Source: CBDANZ01 sp965197865 (GTDB taxonomy: Bacteria; Acidobacteriota; Vicinamibacteria; Vicinamibacterales; CAVVIG01). Taken from it: a DNA stretch of 64,000 nt. The translations under genes were made by a program, and so were the position numbers. How positions within the stretch are numbered: position 1 is the stretch's first letter; the number at the start of each line of letters is the position of its first letter. Positions 31,869 through 40,876 of the stretch are shown here, in pieces. Location: positions 248,001 through 312,000 of the forward strand of contig CBDANZ010000002.1 in NCBI GenBank assembly GCA_965197865.1. The letters run 5' to 3'. The notes beneath the pieces were generated by a model. It ran no database searches, was not told where the DNA came from, and saw only the letters and a program-made list of their open reading frames with translations.

Positions 31869-34715
31869 ATGGCTGAGAAGAAGAGCATCGGACACGCGTA
31901 TAACGTCGACTTCTTGAACGTCGTGTTCGCGACCTCGAGCGTATTTCTGCTCCTGTCGGTCGTCTGGATGGTGTGGGACGACCACGATCGGGACTGGAAG
32001 AATACGCAACGGGAGTTCGTGAACTTGGAGCTGCAGGTGACGCAGGCGAGCCTCGAGCAGGCGGCTCGCGGCGTCGACCAGAGCAGGCTGGCCGAGCTCC
32101 AGAGCTCGCTCGTTGCCGCCGAGGAGAAGGTCGCGGCCAATCAAGAGAAAGTCGACGAGGTGCGGGAGCAAATTGCGGCTCTGGACGTGCGGCTGTACCG
32201 CGAGCAGCAGGAGTTTCAATTCGCGAGAGCTACCTACGACCAGGACCGGTACGAGTTCGAGGCTGCGCGTGCCGCGGGTCGGTCGAACATGGATCGCATG
32301 TCCCAGGAGGTCGCTGACCTCGAGACGCGGACGAACGAACTGGACCTCGTCGTCCAGAAGACGACGGCCGAGCGGGCGGCGCTGGTGAAGCAGCTCGAGG
32401 AATATCCGGGTGCGGTCGGCACGATCCAAGAACAGCTCGACGAGATGCATGCGGAGCAGAAGCGGCTGCAGACGCGTCTCGACGTTCTCGCCCCCAGCGT
32501 GGTGAAGGCCTATTTCAGAAACGCTCCGCTGCTTGACTTCATGGCGCCGACGCTGAAGGTCCGGCAGGTCATCCTGCCGAACATCCTCGACGAAATGAAC
32601 TTCACGAGAGTGCCCAAGATGGATCGGTGCCAGACGTGCCATCTGGCCATCGATCTGGTGGGGTACGAGAAATATCCGCAGCCCTTCAGAACGCACCCGA
32701 ACCTTTCGACCTACCTCGGAAGCAGCTCTCCGCACCCGCTCGATCAGGTTGGCTGCACGGTGTGCCACGAAGGAATGGGGCAGTCGGTCAGCTTCCGTGA
32801 CGCCTCCCATACACCGTCAAGCGCCGAACAGCGGGAAGAATGGGAATCAGGCCACGAGTGGGAGGAGCCTCACCTCTGGGACTATCCGATGCTTCCGCTC
32901 GAACTGACGGAAGCCTCGTGCGCGAAGTGTCACCGGCAGGAGGTCTTCATTCCGGAGGCCGAGGTGTTGAGCGCGGCCTACGCGACCTACGAGCGCGCCG
33001 GCTGCTACGCGTGCCACAAGACGCGCGGCTTCGAGAACCTCAGGAAGCCGGGTCCGATCCTGACGAAGATTCAGGCGAAGCTGACGCCCGACTGGGTCAA
33101 GACGTGGATTCGCAATCCGCGGGCGATCAAGCCGAGCACATGGATGCCGCGCGTCTGGTACAACTCGAACTCCAGCTCGCCCGAGGACGTTGTTCGAAAC
33201 GAGGTCGAGATCAATGCCGCCGTGGAGTACCTCTTCACGAGAAGCGAGGCGTACGAGCCGGCGGTCGGGAACCCGCCGCGCGGCAACGCCCGAAACGGGG
33301 AGCAGATCGTGCGCTCGGTCGGCTGTCTCGGCTGTCACGCGATCGACGAAACCAGAGTTGAGGCGGGCCCGCACCGTACCTTCGGACAGCCGCTCCAGAA
33401 CATCGGCAGCAAGACGACCTACACGTGGATCTTTAACTGGGTCCGCGATCCCAAACACTACAGCCTCGCCACGTTCATGCCCGACCTGCGCCTCACCGAT
33501 GCCGAGGTTGCGGACGTGGCGACGTATCTGTCGGGGCTGAAGCAGAGCGAGGGCGACGCGGCGCGGGCGACGCCCGATCAGACGGCCGTCGACGAAGTGC
33601 TGCTCGACTACCTCCTCGGTGTAATGCCCTTCGAGGACGCGCAGGCGGAGGTTGCGAGGTTGGACGCGCAAGAGAAACAGGTCGCGCTCGGCCAACGCGT
33701 AATTGGTCGCTACGGATGCTACAGTTGTCACGAGATCCAGGGCTTCGAGACCGCCCAGCCGATCGGCACGGAGCTGTCGGAAGAGGGCAGCAAGCTCGTC
33801 TCGCGCCTCGATTTCGCCTTCGTCGAAGACATCCCGCACACGTCGAAGATCGCTTGGTTCCGCACCAAACTGCACGACCCGCGCCTGTTCGACCAAGGCC
33901 GCATCCTAAGACCGCTCGACAAACTCAGAATGCCGAACTACGACTTCGCCGACGAGGAGATCGATCGGCTGCTCACGGCGATCATGAGCTTCCAGCGCGA
34001 CGTACAGCCGTTGGAGGCGATGCCGGTCCGGACGGCGCGGCGAGACTTCCTGACAGAGGGGCGTAACCTGGTGCATCGGCGAAATTGCGTCGGGTGTCAC
34101 ATCATCGAAGGCGGTGGGGGCGACTTTCTCAATCTGGTGGCGGAGCCGACGCTCGGCCCGCCGATGCTCACGCCGGAAGGCGCGCGCGTGCAGCACGACT
34201 GGCTGTACGCGTTCCTGCGAGGGCCGATCACGATTCGTCCCTGGTTGAGCGTGCGCATGCCGACCTTTGGCCTCGACGATCAGAACCTCAACGGCGTCAT
34301 CCAGTACTTCGGCGCCGTGTCGAACCGAATGGGCGCGTTCCGCACGCCCGAGCTCGTGACCGTGTCAAGCAATGTGGCGGCGGGTAGGCAGCTCTTCGAG
34401 CTATTGAAATGCCAGACGTGTCATGTCCTCGGCGAGATCCCTAAAGACCAGCCCACAGCGAACCTGGCGCCCGATCTGCGGATGACCTCCGAGCGGTTGC
34501 AACCAGACTGGATCCTGGACTGGCTGAAGAGTCCGTTGCTCATCCTCCCGGGGACGCGTATGCCGGCGTACTGGCCCGACCACCCGAAGTCGCCCTTCCC
34601 GCAGCTCGGCGGCGGCGCCGACGCACAGATCCGCGCGGTTCGAGACTACCTGCTGACGTTTCGCGGTGGACCTAGTCCCAGGGCGAGCGGAGCGAGATCG
34701 GCGAACAACGACTGA
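31869..34715 (+). CDS. Octaheme c-type cytochrome with N-terminal anchor and coiled coil
   Basis: 948 residues. A membrane helix (about residues 16-36) is followed by a long charged coiled coil (about 45-205), then a haem-rich region with eight CXXCH sites: CQTCH at 254, then CTVCH near 297, CAKCH near 351, CYACH near 379, CLGCH near 485, CYSCH near 618, CVGCH near 740 and CQTCH near 848. Several repeat a mono-haem cytochrome c domain pattern. It follows the cytochrome b C-terminal gene by 2 bases, so it is the electron-output subunit of the complex on the periplasmic side. No family symbol can be assigned. The coiled coil may bridge the periplasm or mediate oligomerisation (inference). Confidence 0.9.
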   Translation: MAEKKSIGHAYNVDFLNVVFATSSVFLLLSVVWMVWDDHDRDWKNTQREFVNLELQVTQASLEQAARGVDQSRLAELQSSLVAAEEKVAANQEKVDEVREQIAALDVRLYREQQEFQFARATYDQDRYEFEAARAAGRSNMDRMSQEVADLETRTNELDLVVQKTTAERAALVKQLEEYPGAVGTIQEQLDEMHAEQKRLQTRLDVLAPSVVKAYFRNAPLLDFMAPTLKVRQVILPNILDEMNFTRVPKMDRCQTCHLAIDLVGYEKYPQPFRTHPNLSTYLGSSSPHPLDQVGCTVCHEGMGQSVSFRDASHTPSSAEQREEWESGHEWEEPHLWDYPMLPLELTEASCAKCHRQEVFIPEAEVLSAAYATYERAGCYACHKTRGFENLRKPGPILTKIQAKLTPDWVKTWIRNPRAIKPSTWMPRVWYNSNSSSPEDVVRNEVEINAAVEYLFTRSEAYEPAVGNPPRGNARNGEQIVRSVGCLGCHAIDETRVEAGPHRTFGQPLQNIGSKTTYTWIFNWVRDPKHYSLATFMPDLRLTDAEVADVATYLSGLKQSEGDAARATPDQTAVDEVLLDYLLGVMPFEDAQAEVARLDAQEKQVALGQRVIGRYGCYSCHEIQGFETAQPIGTELSEEGSKLVSRLDFAFVEDIPHTSKIAWFRTKLHDPRLFDQGRILRPLDKLRMPNYDFADEEIDRLLTAIMSFQRDVQPLEAMPVRTARRDFLTEGRNLVHRRNCVGCHIIEGGGGDFLNLVAEPTLGPPMLTPEGARVQHDWLYAFLRGPITIRPWLSVRMPTFGLDDQNLNGVIQYFGAVSNRMGAFRTPELVTVSSNVAAGRQLFELLKCQTCHVLGEIPKDQPTANLAPDLRMTSERLQPDWILDWLKSPLLILPGTRMPAYWPDHPKSPFPQLGGGADAQIRAVRDYLLTFRGGPSPRASGARSANND

Positions 34716-34723
34716 AGCAGGTC

Positions 34724-34729
34724 TATAAT
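34724..34729 (+). promoter_or_regulatory. Candidate -10 element for hisS
   Basis: A perfect TATAAT 80 bases before the hisS ATG and just after the cytochrome operon. The -35 position has no good match. It predicts a leader of roughly 70 bases. Confidence 0.45.
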
Positions 34730-34808
34730 TCACCGGGATGCTTCGGCCTCGCCGTGGGAGAAGCGCGCGGCGTCCCATCCGACGGCCTGCATCGACTCAC
34801 GATCGCCG

Positions 34809-36146
34809 ATGTCGACGAAACCACCGAGTGGAACTCGTGATTTCCTTCCCGATGAAATACGGCGGCGGGAACACGTCATTGGTGTCGTGCGGGCCGTCTA
34901 CGAGCGCTACGGCTTCGAGCCGCTGGAGACGCCGGCTTTCGAGAATATCGAGACGCTCTCTGGAAAATATGGTGAAGAAGGCAACAAACTCATTTTCAAG
35001 ATTCTGCGGCGCGGAGAGCACGAGCGAGCCGGGGAAGCGGATCTCGCACTTCGGTACGACCTGACTGTTCCCCTGGCGCGTGTCGTTGCCCGATGTCAGA
35101 ACGATCTGCCGAAGTTCTTCAAGCGGTATCAGATTCAGCCGGTCTGGCGCGCCGATCGCCCGGCGCGCGGGCGGTTTCGCGAGTTCTATCAGTGCGACAT
35201 TGACGCCATCGGCTCCGCGTCGCCGGTCGTCGAGGTGGAGGTGCTTGGCGCAGTCGCCGAGATCCTGACGACGCTCGGGTTCGACGACTTCAGGATTCGC
35301 CTGAACGATCGACGCGTCCTGACTTCAATGCTCGCGTCGTTTGGGATTCCAGCCGAATATCATGACGATGCGCTGATCGCCATCGACAAGCTCGACAAGA
35401 TTGGGGCCGACGGTGTTCAGCGGGAATTGCGGAACCGCAAGATCGATGCTCGCGCCAGCGACGCGTGCGTGGCGTTCTTGAGGCGCATTCCGGAGTGGTT
35501 CCGGTCGCCGCGGGTGGGCCTCGATTGGCTGATCGAGCAGAGAGGTGCCGCAGGGTCGTACGGTCTGCTCAGGATTCTTGACCTAGTCGGAAGGACGCCG
35601 GCGGCCGGGCGGGTGTACTTCGATCCCAGCCTCGCCCGCGGGCTGGCATACTACACGGGCGCGATCATGGAACTTGCGGCGCCTGAGGTGGCTGGAAGCT
35701 TGGGAGGCGGTGGGAGATACGATAACCTGATCGGGATGTTTCTCGGCCGGGATGTGCCGGCGTGTGGATTCTCAGTCGGCCTCGAGCGGATCATTGTCGT
35801 GATGGCTGAGCGCAACATGTTTCCCCCCACCGTGACGCGGGCGTCGGTCGACGCGATGGTCATGCTGTGGAATGAGGAGTCCGGCGGCGAGGCGCTCGCG
35901 CTGGCCTCGGAGCTTCGGGCGGCGGGCCTGCGCGTCGATGTCTATCCGGAACCCGACAGACTCGGGAAACAGGTCAGCTACGCCTCGAGCCGGAAGGTCC
36001 CGTTTCTAGCGATTGTAGGCGACGATGAGCGTGAGCGGGGCCTGGTGTCGGTAAAGGACCTGCGGACCGGTGACCAGAAGACGGTGGCACGCGGCGAGGT
36101 CGGCGCGCTGATCCGTGAAAGGCTCGATCAGTTGACGGAACCGTGA
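34809..36146 (+). CDS. hisS: Histidyl-tRNA synthetase
   Basis: 445 residues, class II synthetase. It opens with KPPSGTRDFLPDEIRRRE, typical of HisRS motif 1. Motif 2 is the YQIQPVWRADRPARGRFREFYQCDID region, and the histidine-binding LARGLAYYTGAIMEL and GGGGRYDNLIGMF segments follow. The C-terminal anticodon-binding domain (VDVYPEPDRLGKQVSYASSR) is complete. It charges tRNA-His. It is followed 28 bases later by aspS, a common hisS-aspS pairing. Confidence 0.95.
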   Translation: MSTKPPSGTRDFLPDEIRRREHVIGVVRAVYERYGFEPLETPAFENIETLSGKYGEEGNKLIFKILRRGEHERAGEADLALRYDLTVPLARVVARCQNDLPKFFKRYQIQPVWRADRPARGRFREFYQCDIDAIGSASPVVEVEVLGAVAEILTTLGFDDFRIRLNDRRVLTSMLASFGIPAEYHDDALIAIDKLDKIGADGVQRELRNRKIDARASDACVAFLRRIPEWFRSPRVGLDWLIEQRGAAGSYGLLRILDLVGRTPAAGRVYFDPSLARGLAYYTGAIMELAAPEVAGSLGGGGRYDNLIGMFLGRDVPACGFSVGLERIIVVMAERNMFPPTVTRASVDAMVMLWNEESGGEALALASELRAAGLRVDVYPEPDRLGKQVSYASSRKVPFLAIVGDDERERGLVSVKDLRTGDQKTVARGEVGALIRERLDQLTEP

Positions 36147-36174
36147 ACCCTACACCTTGAATCCTCGTCCCCTC

Positions 36175-37938
36175 ATGGCAGAGCCACTCGGCGATCTAAC
36201 CCGGACACACACATGCGGGGCGCTTCGCGCCGGCGACGTCGGCAAAGACGCCATTCTCCTCGGATGGGTCCACCGTATCCGCGATCTGGGCGGCGTGCTC
36301 TTCGTCGACATCCGCGATCGCGACGGCGTGTCCCAGGTCGTCGTGCGAGACGACGAGGGGCTGCTGATACAGGCTAAGCGCCTGCGGCCGGAATATGTCG
36401 TCGGCGTGCGAGGACCGGTGGAGCGGCGGTCGGACGAGACGTTCAACCCGAAGCTGGCCACGGGCGAGGTCGAGGTGCTGGCGCGCGAGATTCGGCTGTT
36501 GAACGAGGCGAAGACACCGCCATTTCAGATCGCGGAAGACACAACGGTTTCCGAAGACGTCCGACTGCGCTACCGGTACCTCGACCTACGCCGCCCTCGG
36601 CTGCAGAGCAACATCGGTCTGCGACACCGGGTGGCGTTCGCTGTCCGCCGATTCTTCGATACGAACGGGTTCTGGGAGATCGAAACCCCCATTCTCACGA
36701 GATCGACGCCGGAGGGTGCGCGCGACTATCTCGTGCCGAGTCGTGTGCACCCCGGCGAGTTCTACGCGCTGCCGCAGTCGCCGCAGATCTTCAAACAGAT
36801 GCTGATGATTGCCGGTGCGGATCGCTACTTTCAGATTAGCCGCTGTTTTCGCGACGAGGATCTACGCGCCGACCGCCAGCCGGAGTTCACGCAGGTGGAC
36901 GTCGAGATGTCGTTCGCCAGGCCAGAGATCCTCTTCGGGCTGATCGAATCGATGATGCAGGAGATCTGCAAGGAGGTCGGCCGCGAAGTCGCCACGCCGT
37001 TTCCACGGATGCCGTATGCGGAAGCCGTCGCGAGGTATGGCTCAGATAAGCCCGATCTGCGCTGCGCGCTGGAGATCGTGGACATGTCGGAGGTCTTCCG
37101 AGAGTCGGAGTTTCGCGTCTTCAAGCAGGTCGTCGCCGAGGGCGGCGTCATTCGAGGCCTTGTGGTTCCGGGCGGGAATCGGCATACGCGCAGCCAGATC
37201 GATCTACTGGTCGACCAAGCGAAACAGATGGGATTTGGCGGCCTCATCTGGGTGAGACCCGGTGAGCCGCCGCTCGGCTCGGTGAAGGCGCTGACCGAGG
37301 CCACGCTTCAGGCGGCTCTGGCGATAAGTGGCGCGTCGACTGACGATCTGCTGTTGATGGCCGGCGGACCTTCAGAGGCGACGTCGAAGCTGCTCGGACA
37401 GCTCAGGCTGGCCATTGTGCGAAAGGACAATCTGCTGAACGCCGACGTATTCTCGTTCGTCTGGGTAACAGACTTTCCGCTGCTCGAGTGGGACGGCGAC
37501 GAGCAGCGTTGGTTCTCGATGCATCATCCGTTTACGTCGCCAGCCGAGGAGGACGTCGAGAAGCTGGAACGGGATCCGGGGACGGTCCGGGCGAAGGCCT
37601 ACGATCTCGTCCTGAACGGGAGCGAGCTCGGCGGCGGCAGCATCAGGATTCACGACGCCCAGCTTCAAGCGCGTATGTTTCGGCGGCTCGGCATCAGCGA
37701 TGAAGAGGCGCGCGCCCGGTTCGGATTTTTTCTAGAGGCGCTGGAATACGGCACCCCGCCGCATGGAGGGATTGCGCTCGGCCTCGACCGAATGGTGGCC
37801 CTGCTGGCGGGCGAGTCGTCCATCCGCGAAGTCATCGCGTTTCCGAAGAGCGCCAACGCCGTCGACCTGATGGCCGGGGCGCCTTCGCCGGTCGACGCGA
37901 AACAGTTGCGCGAGCTGCACTTGCGGGCAGAACGCTAG
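36175..37938 (+). CDS. aspS: Aspartyl-tRNA synthetase
   Basis: 587 residues from the ATG at 36175; an in-frame TTG at 36157 adds only six residues. An N-terminal OB-fold (LGWVHRIRDLGGVLFVDIRDRDG) is followed by the class II catalytic domain with FWEIETPILTRSTPEGARDY, YFQISRCFRDEDLRADRQPEF and the motif 3 GIALGLDRMVALLAG. A bacterial GAD insertion lies in between. The Leu in RDLGG is usual for discriminating AspRS, whereas non-discriminating forms tend to have His, so this enzyme probably charges only tRNA-Asp (inference). Confidence 0.95.
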   Translation: MAEPLGDLTRTHTCGALRAGDVGKDAILLGWVHRIRDLGGVLFVDIRDRDGVSQVVVRDDEGLLIQAKRLRPEYVVGVRGPVERRSDETFNPKLATGEVEVLAREIRLLNEAKTPPFQIAEDTTVSEDVRLRYRYLDLRRPRLQSNIGLRHRVAFAVRRFFDTNGFWEIETPILTRSTPEGARDYLVPSRVHPGEFYALPQSPQIFKQMLMIAGADRYFQISRCFRDEDLRADRQPEFTQVDVEMSFARPEILFGLIESMMQEICKEVGREVATPFPRMPYAEAVARYGSDKPDLRCALEIVDMSEVFRESEFRVFKQVVAEGGVIRGLVVPGGNRHTRSQIDLLVDQAKQMGFGGLIWVRPGEPPLGSVKALTEATLQAALAISGASTDDLLLMAGGPSEATSKLLGQLRLAIVRKDNLLNADVFSFVWVTDFPLLEWDGDEQRWFSMHHPFTSPAEEDVEKLERDPGTVRAKAYDLVLNGSELGGGSIRIHDAQLQARMFRRLGISDEEARARFGFFLEALEYGTPPHGGIALGLDRMVALLAGESSIREVIAFPKSANAVDLMAGAPSPVDAKQLRELHLRAER

Positions 37939-37944
37939 CGGCAG

Positions 37945-37950
37945 TATACT
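37945..37950 (+). promoter_or_regulatory. Candidate -10 element for phoH
   Basis: TATACT lies 32 bases upstream of the phoH start, in the short aspS-phoH spacer. The -35 lies inside aspS and is weak. A second AT-rich candidate (TAATAT) overlaps the ribosome-binding region and is less likely. Confidence 0.35.
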
Positions 37951-37981
37951 AAGAGCTAAGTATCTGTAATATAAGGAGATA

Positions 37982-38992
37982 TTGACTATCAAGCGCATCA
38001 CCGTCGTCGAAGAAGGCATCGAGACGCTCTTCGGCTCCTACGACGAGAACCTCAAGCACCTCGAATCGCTTTTCCACGTCTGCATCCGGACGCAGGGCCA
38101 CGAACTGCTGGTGGACGGCGACACCCCCGGTCCGGAAAGGGTCGATCGCGTCGTCGGTCAGCTGTCGTCGCTGCTGCGCGACGGTTACAAGCTGTCGAAC
38201 GCAGACGTGAAGACGGCGTCCGATCTCGTCGCGCAAGATCAATCAGTCGATCTGCGCGAGCACTTTCTCAAAGGCAGCCTGACACCGGCTGGCAGACGGC
38301 GCGTGTCGCCGAAATCGATTAACCAGCGACGCTACCTCGACGCGATCGACGCTAGCGACATCGTCTTCGGCATTGGCCCGGCAGGCACCGGAAAGACGTA
38401 CCTGGCGATGGCCCAGGCGGTGTCGTTCCTGCTGGCGAAAAAGGTCAGTCGCATCATCCTGGCTCGGCCGGCGGTGGAAGCTGGCGAAAGGCTCGGGTTC
38501 CTCCCCGGCGATCTACAGGAGAAGGTGAACCCATACCTGCGGCCGCTCTACGACGCGCTGTACGACATGCTCGATGTGGAGCGGGTGGCACGCCACGTCG
38601 AGCGCGGTACCATCGAGATTGCGCCCGTCGGCTTCATGCGTGGGCGCACGTTGAACGATGCGTTCGTGATTCTCGACGAGGCGCAGAACACGACATCCGA
38701 GCAGATGAAGATGTTCCTCACTCGGCTCGGCTTCGGCTCCAGGGCGGTGATTACCGGCGACATCACGCAGATCGATCTGCCGATCGGGCGTGTTTCAGGC
38801 CTCGTGGAGGCCACGAAGGTCGTTGGCACGATCGACGGCATCTCGTTCATCCATTTCGACGAGCGCGACGTGGTCCGCCACAAGCTGGTCCAGCAGATCG
38901 TCAAGGCCTACAAAGTGTTTTCCAACGGTAACGGCGAGCTACCCTCGGGCCGCTCGGGGCGAGATGAGCCTGCCCAGTCACCCCGATCGTAG
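37982..38992 (+). CDS. phoH: PhoH-like ATPase
   Basis: 336 residues. Cytoplasmic P-loop ATPase of the PhoH family. It contains Walker A GIGPAGTGKTYLAMA (about residues 130-145), LARPAVEAGERLGFLPGD, Walker B FVILDEAQN and the sensor VITGDITQIDLP. The N-terminal 110 residues match the family's KH-like domain. The TTG start at 37982 is supported by a strong AAGGAG just upstream, so TTG is well chosen. The phoH-ybeY pairing is widely conserved and points to an RNA or ribosome quality-control role. Confidence 0.93.
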   Translation: MTIKRITVVEEGIETLFGSYDENLKHLESLFHVCIRTQGHELLVDGDTPGPERVDRVVGQLSSLLRDGYKLSNADVKTASDLVAQDQSVDLREHFLKGSLTPAGRRRVSPKSINQRRYLDAIDASDIVFGIGPAGTGKTYLAMAQAVSFLLAKKVSRIILARPAVEAGERLGFLPGDLQEKVNPYLRPLYDALYDMLDVERVARHVERGTIEIAPVGFMRGRTLNDAFVILDEAQNTTSEQMKMFLTRLGFGSRAVITGDITQIDLPIGRVSGLVEATKVVGTIDGISFIHFDERDVVRHKLVQQIVKAYKVFSNGNGELPSGRSGRDEPAQSPRS

Positions 38993-38997
38993 TCACC

Positions 38998-39567
38998 ATG
39001 GGGTCCGAACACCGACGTGATCGTCGCGTACGATTCCAAGCGTCCGGCCTGAGCCCGACGGCAGGATCGCAGCGGCGTCCGCTTCGGCTGCGAGTTGTCG
39101 TCACTGACAGACGCGGACAGAGGGTGCCGTCGGGCGGTCTTGCGGAGTGGTTGGTGCGCGTGGCGCCGACCCGGGCGCGAGGGGTCGTCGGCGTCGCTCT
39201 GGTCAGCGATTGGCAGGTACGTGCGCTGAACTGCCGGTACCGCGGCCGCAACGACGCGACCGACGTGCTTAGTTTCCCTGGGGAGCGACCCAGGCGGGGC
39301 GGCGGTCGATCCCCGATCCACTATCCTTATCATTATCTGGGAGATATCGTCATCGCGCGGGGTGTTGCCCGGCGCCAGGCCCGCTTCTTTAGGCACGACG
39401 AACGCCAGGAGCTGCGGGTTCTGGCTCTGCACGGCCTGCTGCATCTCTTGGGATACGATCACGAGTGCGACGACGGAAAAATGGCACGCGTCGAACGAGC
39501 GCTGAGGATCAAGGGGGGCCTTGCCGACTCGTTGACCGAGCGCGCGCCCCTGGGCTCTGCGCGGTAA
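38998..39567 (+). CDS. ybeY: Endoribonuclease YbeY
   Basis: 189 residues. The zinc motif HGLLHLLGYDHECDDG supplies the three histidines of this RNase, which matures the 3' end of 16S rRNA and takes part in ribosome quality control. DATDVLSFPGE and HYLGDIVIA are further family markers. The N-terminal 30-odd residues are Arg-rich and longer than in most homologues, so an internal start is possible. It is placed between phoH and corC, the standard neighbourhood. Confidence 0.92.
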   Translation: MGSEHRRDRRVRFQASGLSPTAGSQRRPLRLRVVVTDRRGQRVPSGGLAEWLVRVAPTRARGVVGVALVSDWQVRALNCRYRGRNDATDVLSFPGERPRRGGGRSPIHYPYHYLGDIVIARGVARRQARFFRHDERQELRVLALHGLLHLLGYDHECDDGKMARVERALRIKGGLADSLTERAPLGSAR

Positions 39568-39579
39568 GTGCGATAAGTA

Positions 39580-40833
39580 ATGATCCCGCTGTTCGTCTTC
39601 CTTCTGGCGGGCACCGCGGTCTATCTGGGGGCCATCGAGGCCTCGTTCAGCGCGCTGATGCGGTTGTCGCTCCGGCTCGAGGCGGAGCGCAGCGCGCGGA
39701 CGGGCGATCTGACCAAGTACCTCGACGATCCGGTCCTCTTGTTCGCGCCGGTGCGCGTGCTGCTGGGCCTGGTCACGGCCACGGCGACGGCGCTGCTGGC
39801 CACGGCGATCGGCGTCGGCAGGCCGGGTCGCCTCACGCTCGTGATCCTGAGCGTCGCGGCGTTTGTGGTGATCTTCGAGCTGCTCGTACCGCTCGTGATT
39901 GTCTCCCGGGATCCAGAGCGTGTGCTCGAGATATTGCTTCCGACCTTCCGTCCGATCGCGAGGGCACTGCACCCGTTCTCGCGATGGACGGCGTCGGCCG
40001 TGTCCTCGAGACGAGACGCCTCGAACGGCTCGTCGGCCGAGAGGCCCGAGGAAGCCGCCGAGGCGTCGAACTCGCGCGACAAAGAGGACCGTCGCCTGGG
40101 GCGTGAGGAACGCCGGCTTCTGCAGAGCATCGTCGATTTCGGCGGCACGCTGGTTCGCGAGGTGATGACGCCTCGTCCCGACATCGTCGGCATTCGTGAG
40201 CAGGCGACAACTGGCGACGTTCGTGCGTTGTTTCGCGAGCAGGAGTATTCGCGCTTCGCCGTCTTCCTGGAGAATATCGACAACATTGTCGGATTCGTCT
40301 TCGTGAAGGACCTGGTCGCGCTCGACGCCGGCGACGACTCCGGGTCCATCGCCGCGCTGCTGCGGCCCGCAGTTGTGGTCCCCGAGAGCAAGCGTGTCTC
40401 GGAGCTACTGACGGAGTTCCAGCGCCAGCAAACGCAGATCGCTCTTGTCGTGGATGAGTACGGCGGCACGGCGGGGCTCGTGACGATTGAGGACCTGCTG
40501 GAGGAGATCGTCGGGGAAATCCGCGATGAATACGACGTCGAGTCTGAACCGATCATCGACGAGGGCGGCGGAAACTTCGTGGTCAGTGGCAAGGTGGACA
40601 TCGACGAAATGGCCAGGCGGCTCCACGTGGACATCGAGCGCGAGGGCTTCGAGACGGTCGGAGGGTTTCTCCTGGCTCATCTGGGAAGCGTGCCGGCCGT
40701 GGGAGAGCGGCTCGATATCGACGGCCTGAGCGTCGAGGTGCTCGACGTTGAGCGCCGGCGGATCAACAAGGTGCGCATCTCGCGCCGTGGGGAGAAAGAC
40801 GAAGGGCGCCGCGTGGGAGAGAAGGTGCCATGA
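39580..40833 (+). CDS. corC: CorC/HlyC-type membrane protein (DUF21-CBS-CorC)
   Basis: 417 residues. Three or so N-terminal hydrophobic spans (about residues 2-26, 50-75, 85-108) form a DUF21-like membrane part. A linker leads to a CBS pair (VREVMTPRPDIVGI and LLRPAVVVPESKRVSELL...VVDEYGGTAGLVTIEDLLEEIVGEI), followed by the CorC_HlyC domain (GNFVVSGKVDIDEMARRLHV). The family is associated with magnesium/cobalt homeostasis; individual functions differ. Its place between ybeY and era is conserved in many bacteria. The symbol reflects the domain family, not a proven transport role. Confidence 0.85.
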   Translation: MIPLFVFLLAGTAVYLGAIEASFSALMRLSLRLEAERSARTGDLTKYLDDPVLLFAPVRVLLGLVTATATALLATAIGVGRPGRLTLVILSVAAFVVIFELLVPLVIVSRDPERVLEILLPTFRPIARALHPFSRWTASAVSSRRDASNGSSAERPEEAAEASNSRDKEDRRLGREERRLLQSIVDFGGTLVREVMTPRPDIVGIREQATTGDVRALFREQEYSRFAVFLENIDNIVGFVFVKDLVALDAGDDSGSIAALLRPAVVVPESKRVSELLTEFQRQQTQIALVVDEYGGTAGLVTIEDLLEEIVGEIRDEYDVESEPIIDEGGGNFVVSGKVDIDEMARRLHVDIEREGFETVGGFLLAHLGSVPAVGERLDIDGLSVEVLDVERRRINKVRISRRGEKDEGRRVGEKVP

Positions 40834-40876
40834 TCGCCCCGGTCTGCCGGGGGCGTGCCGCGAGCGTCTGCCGTCG

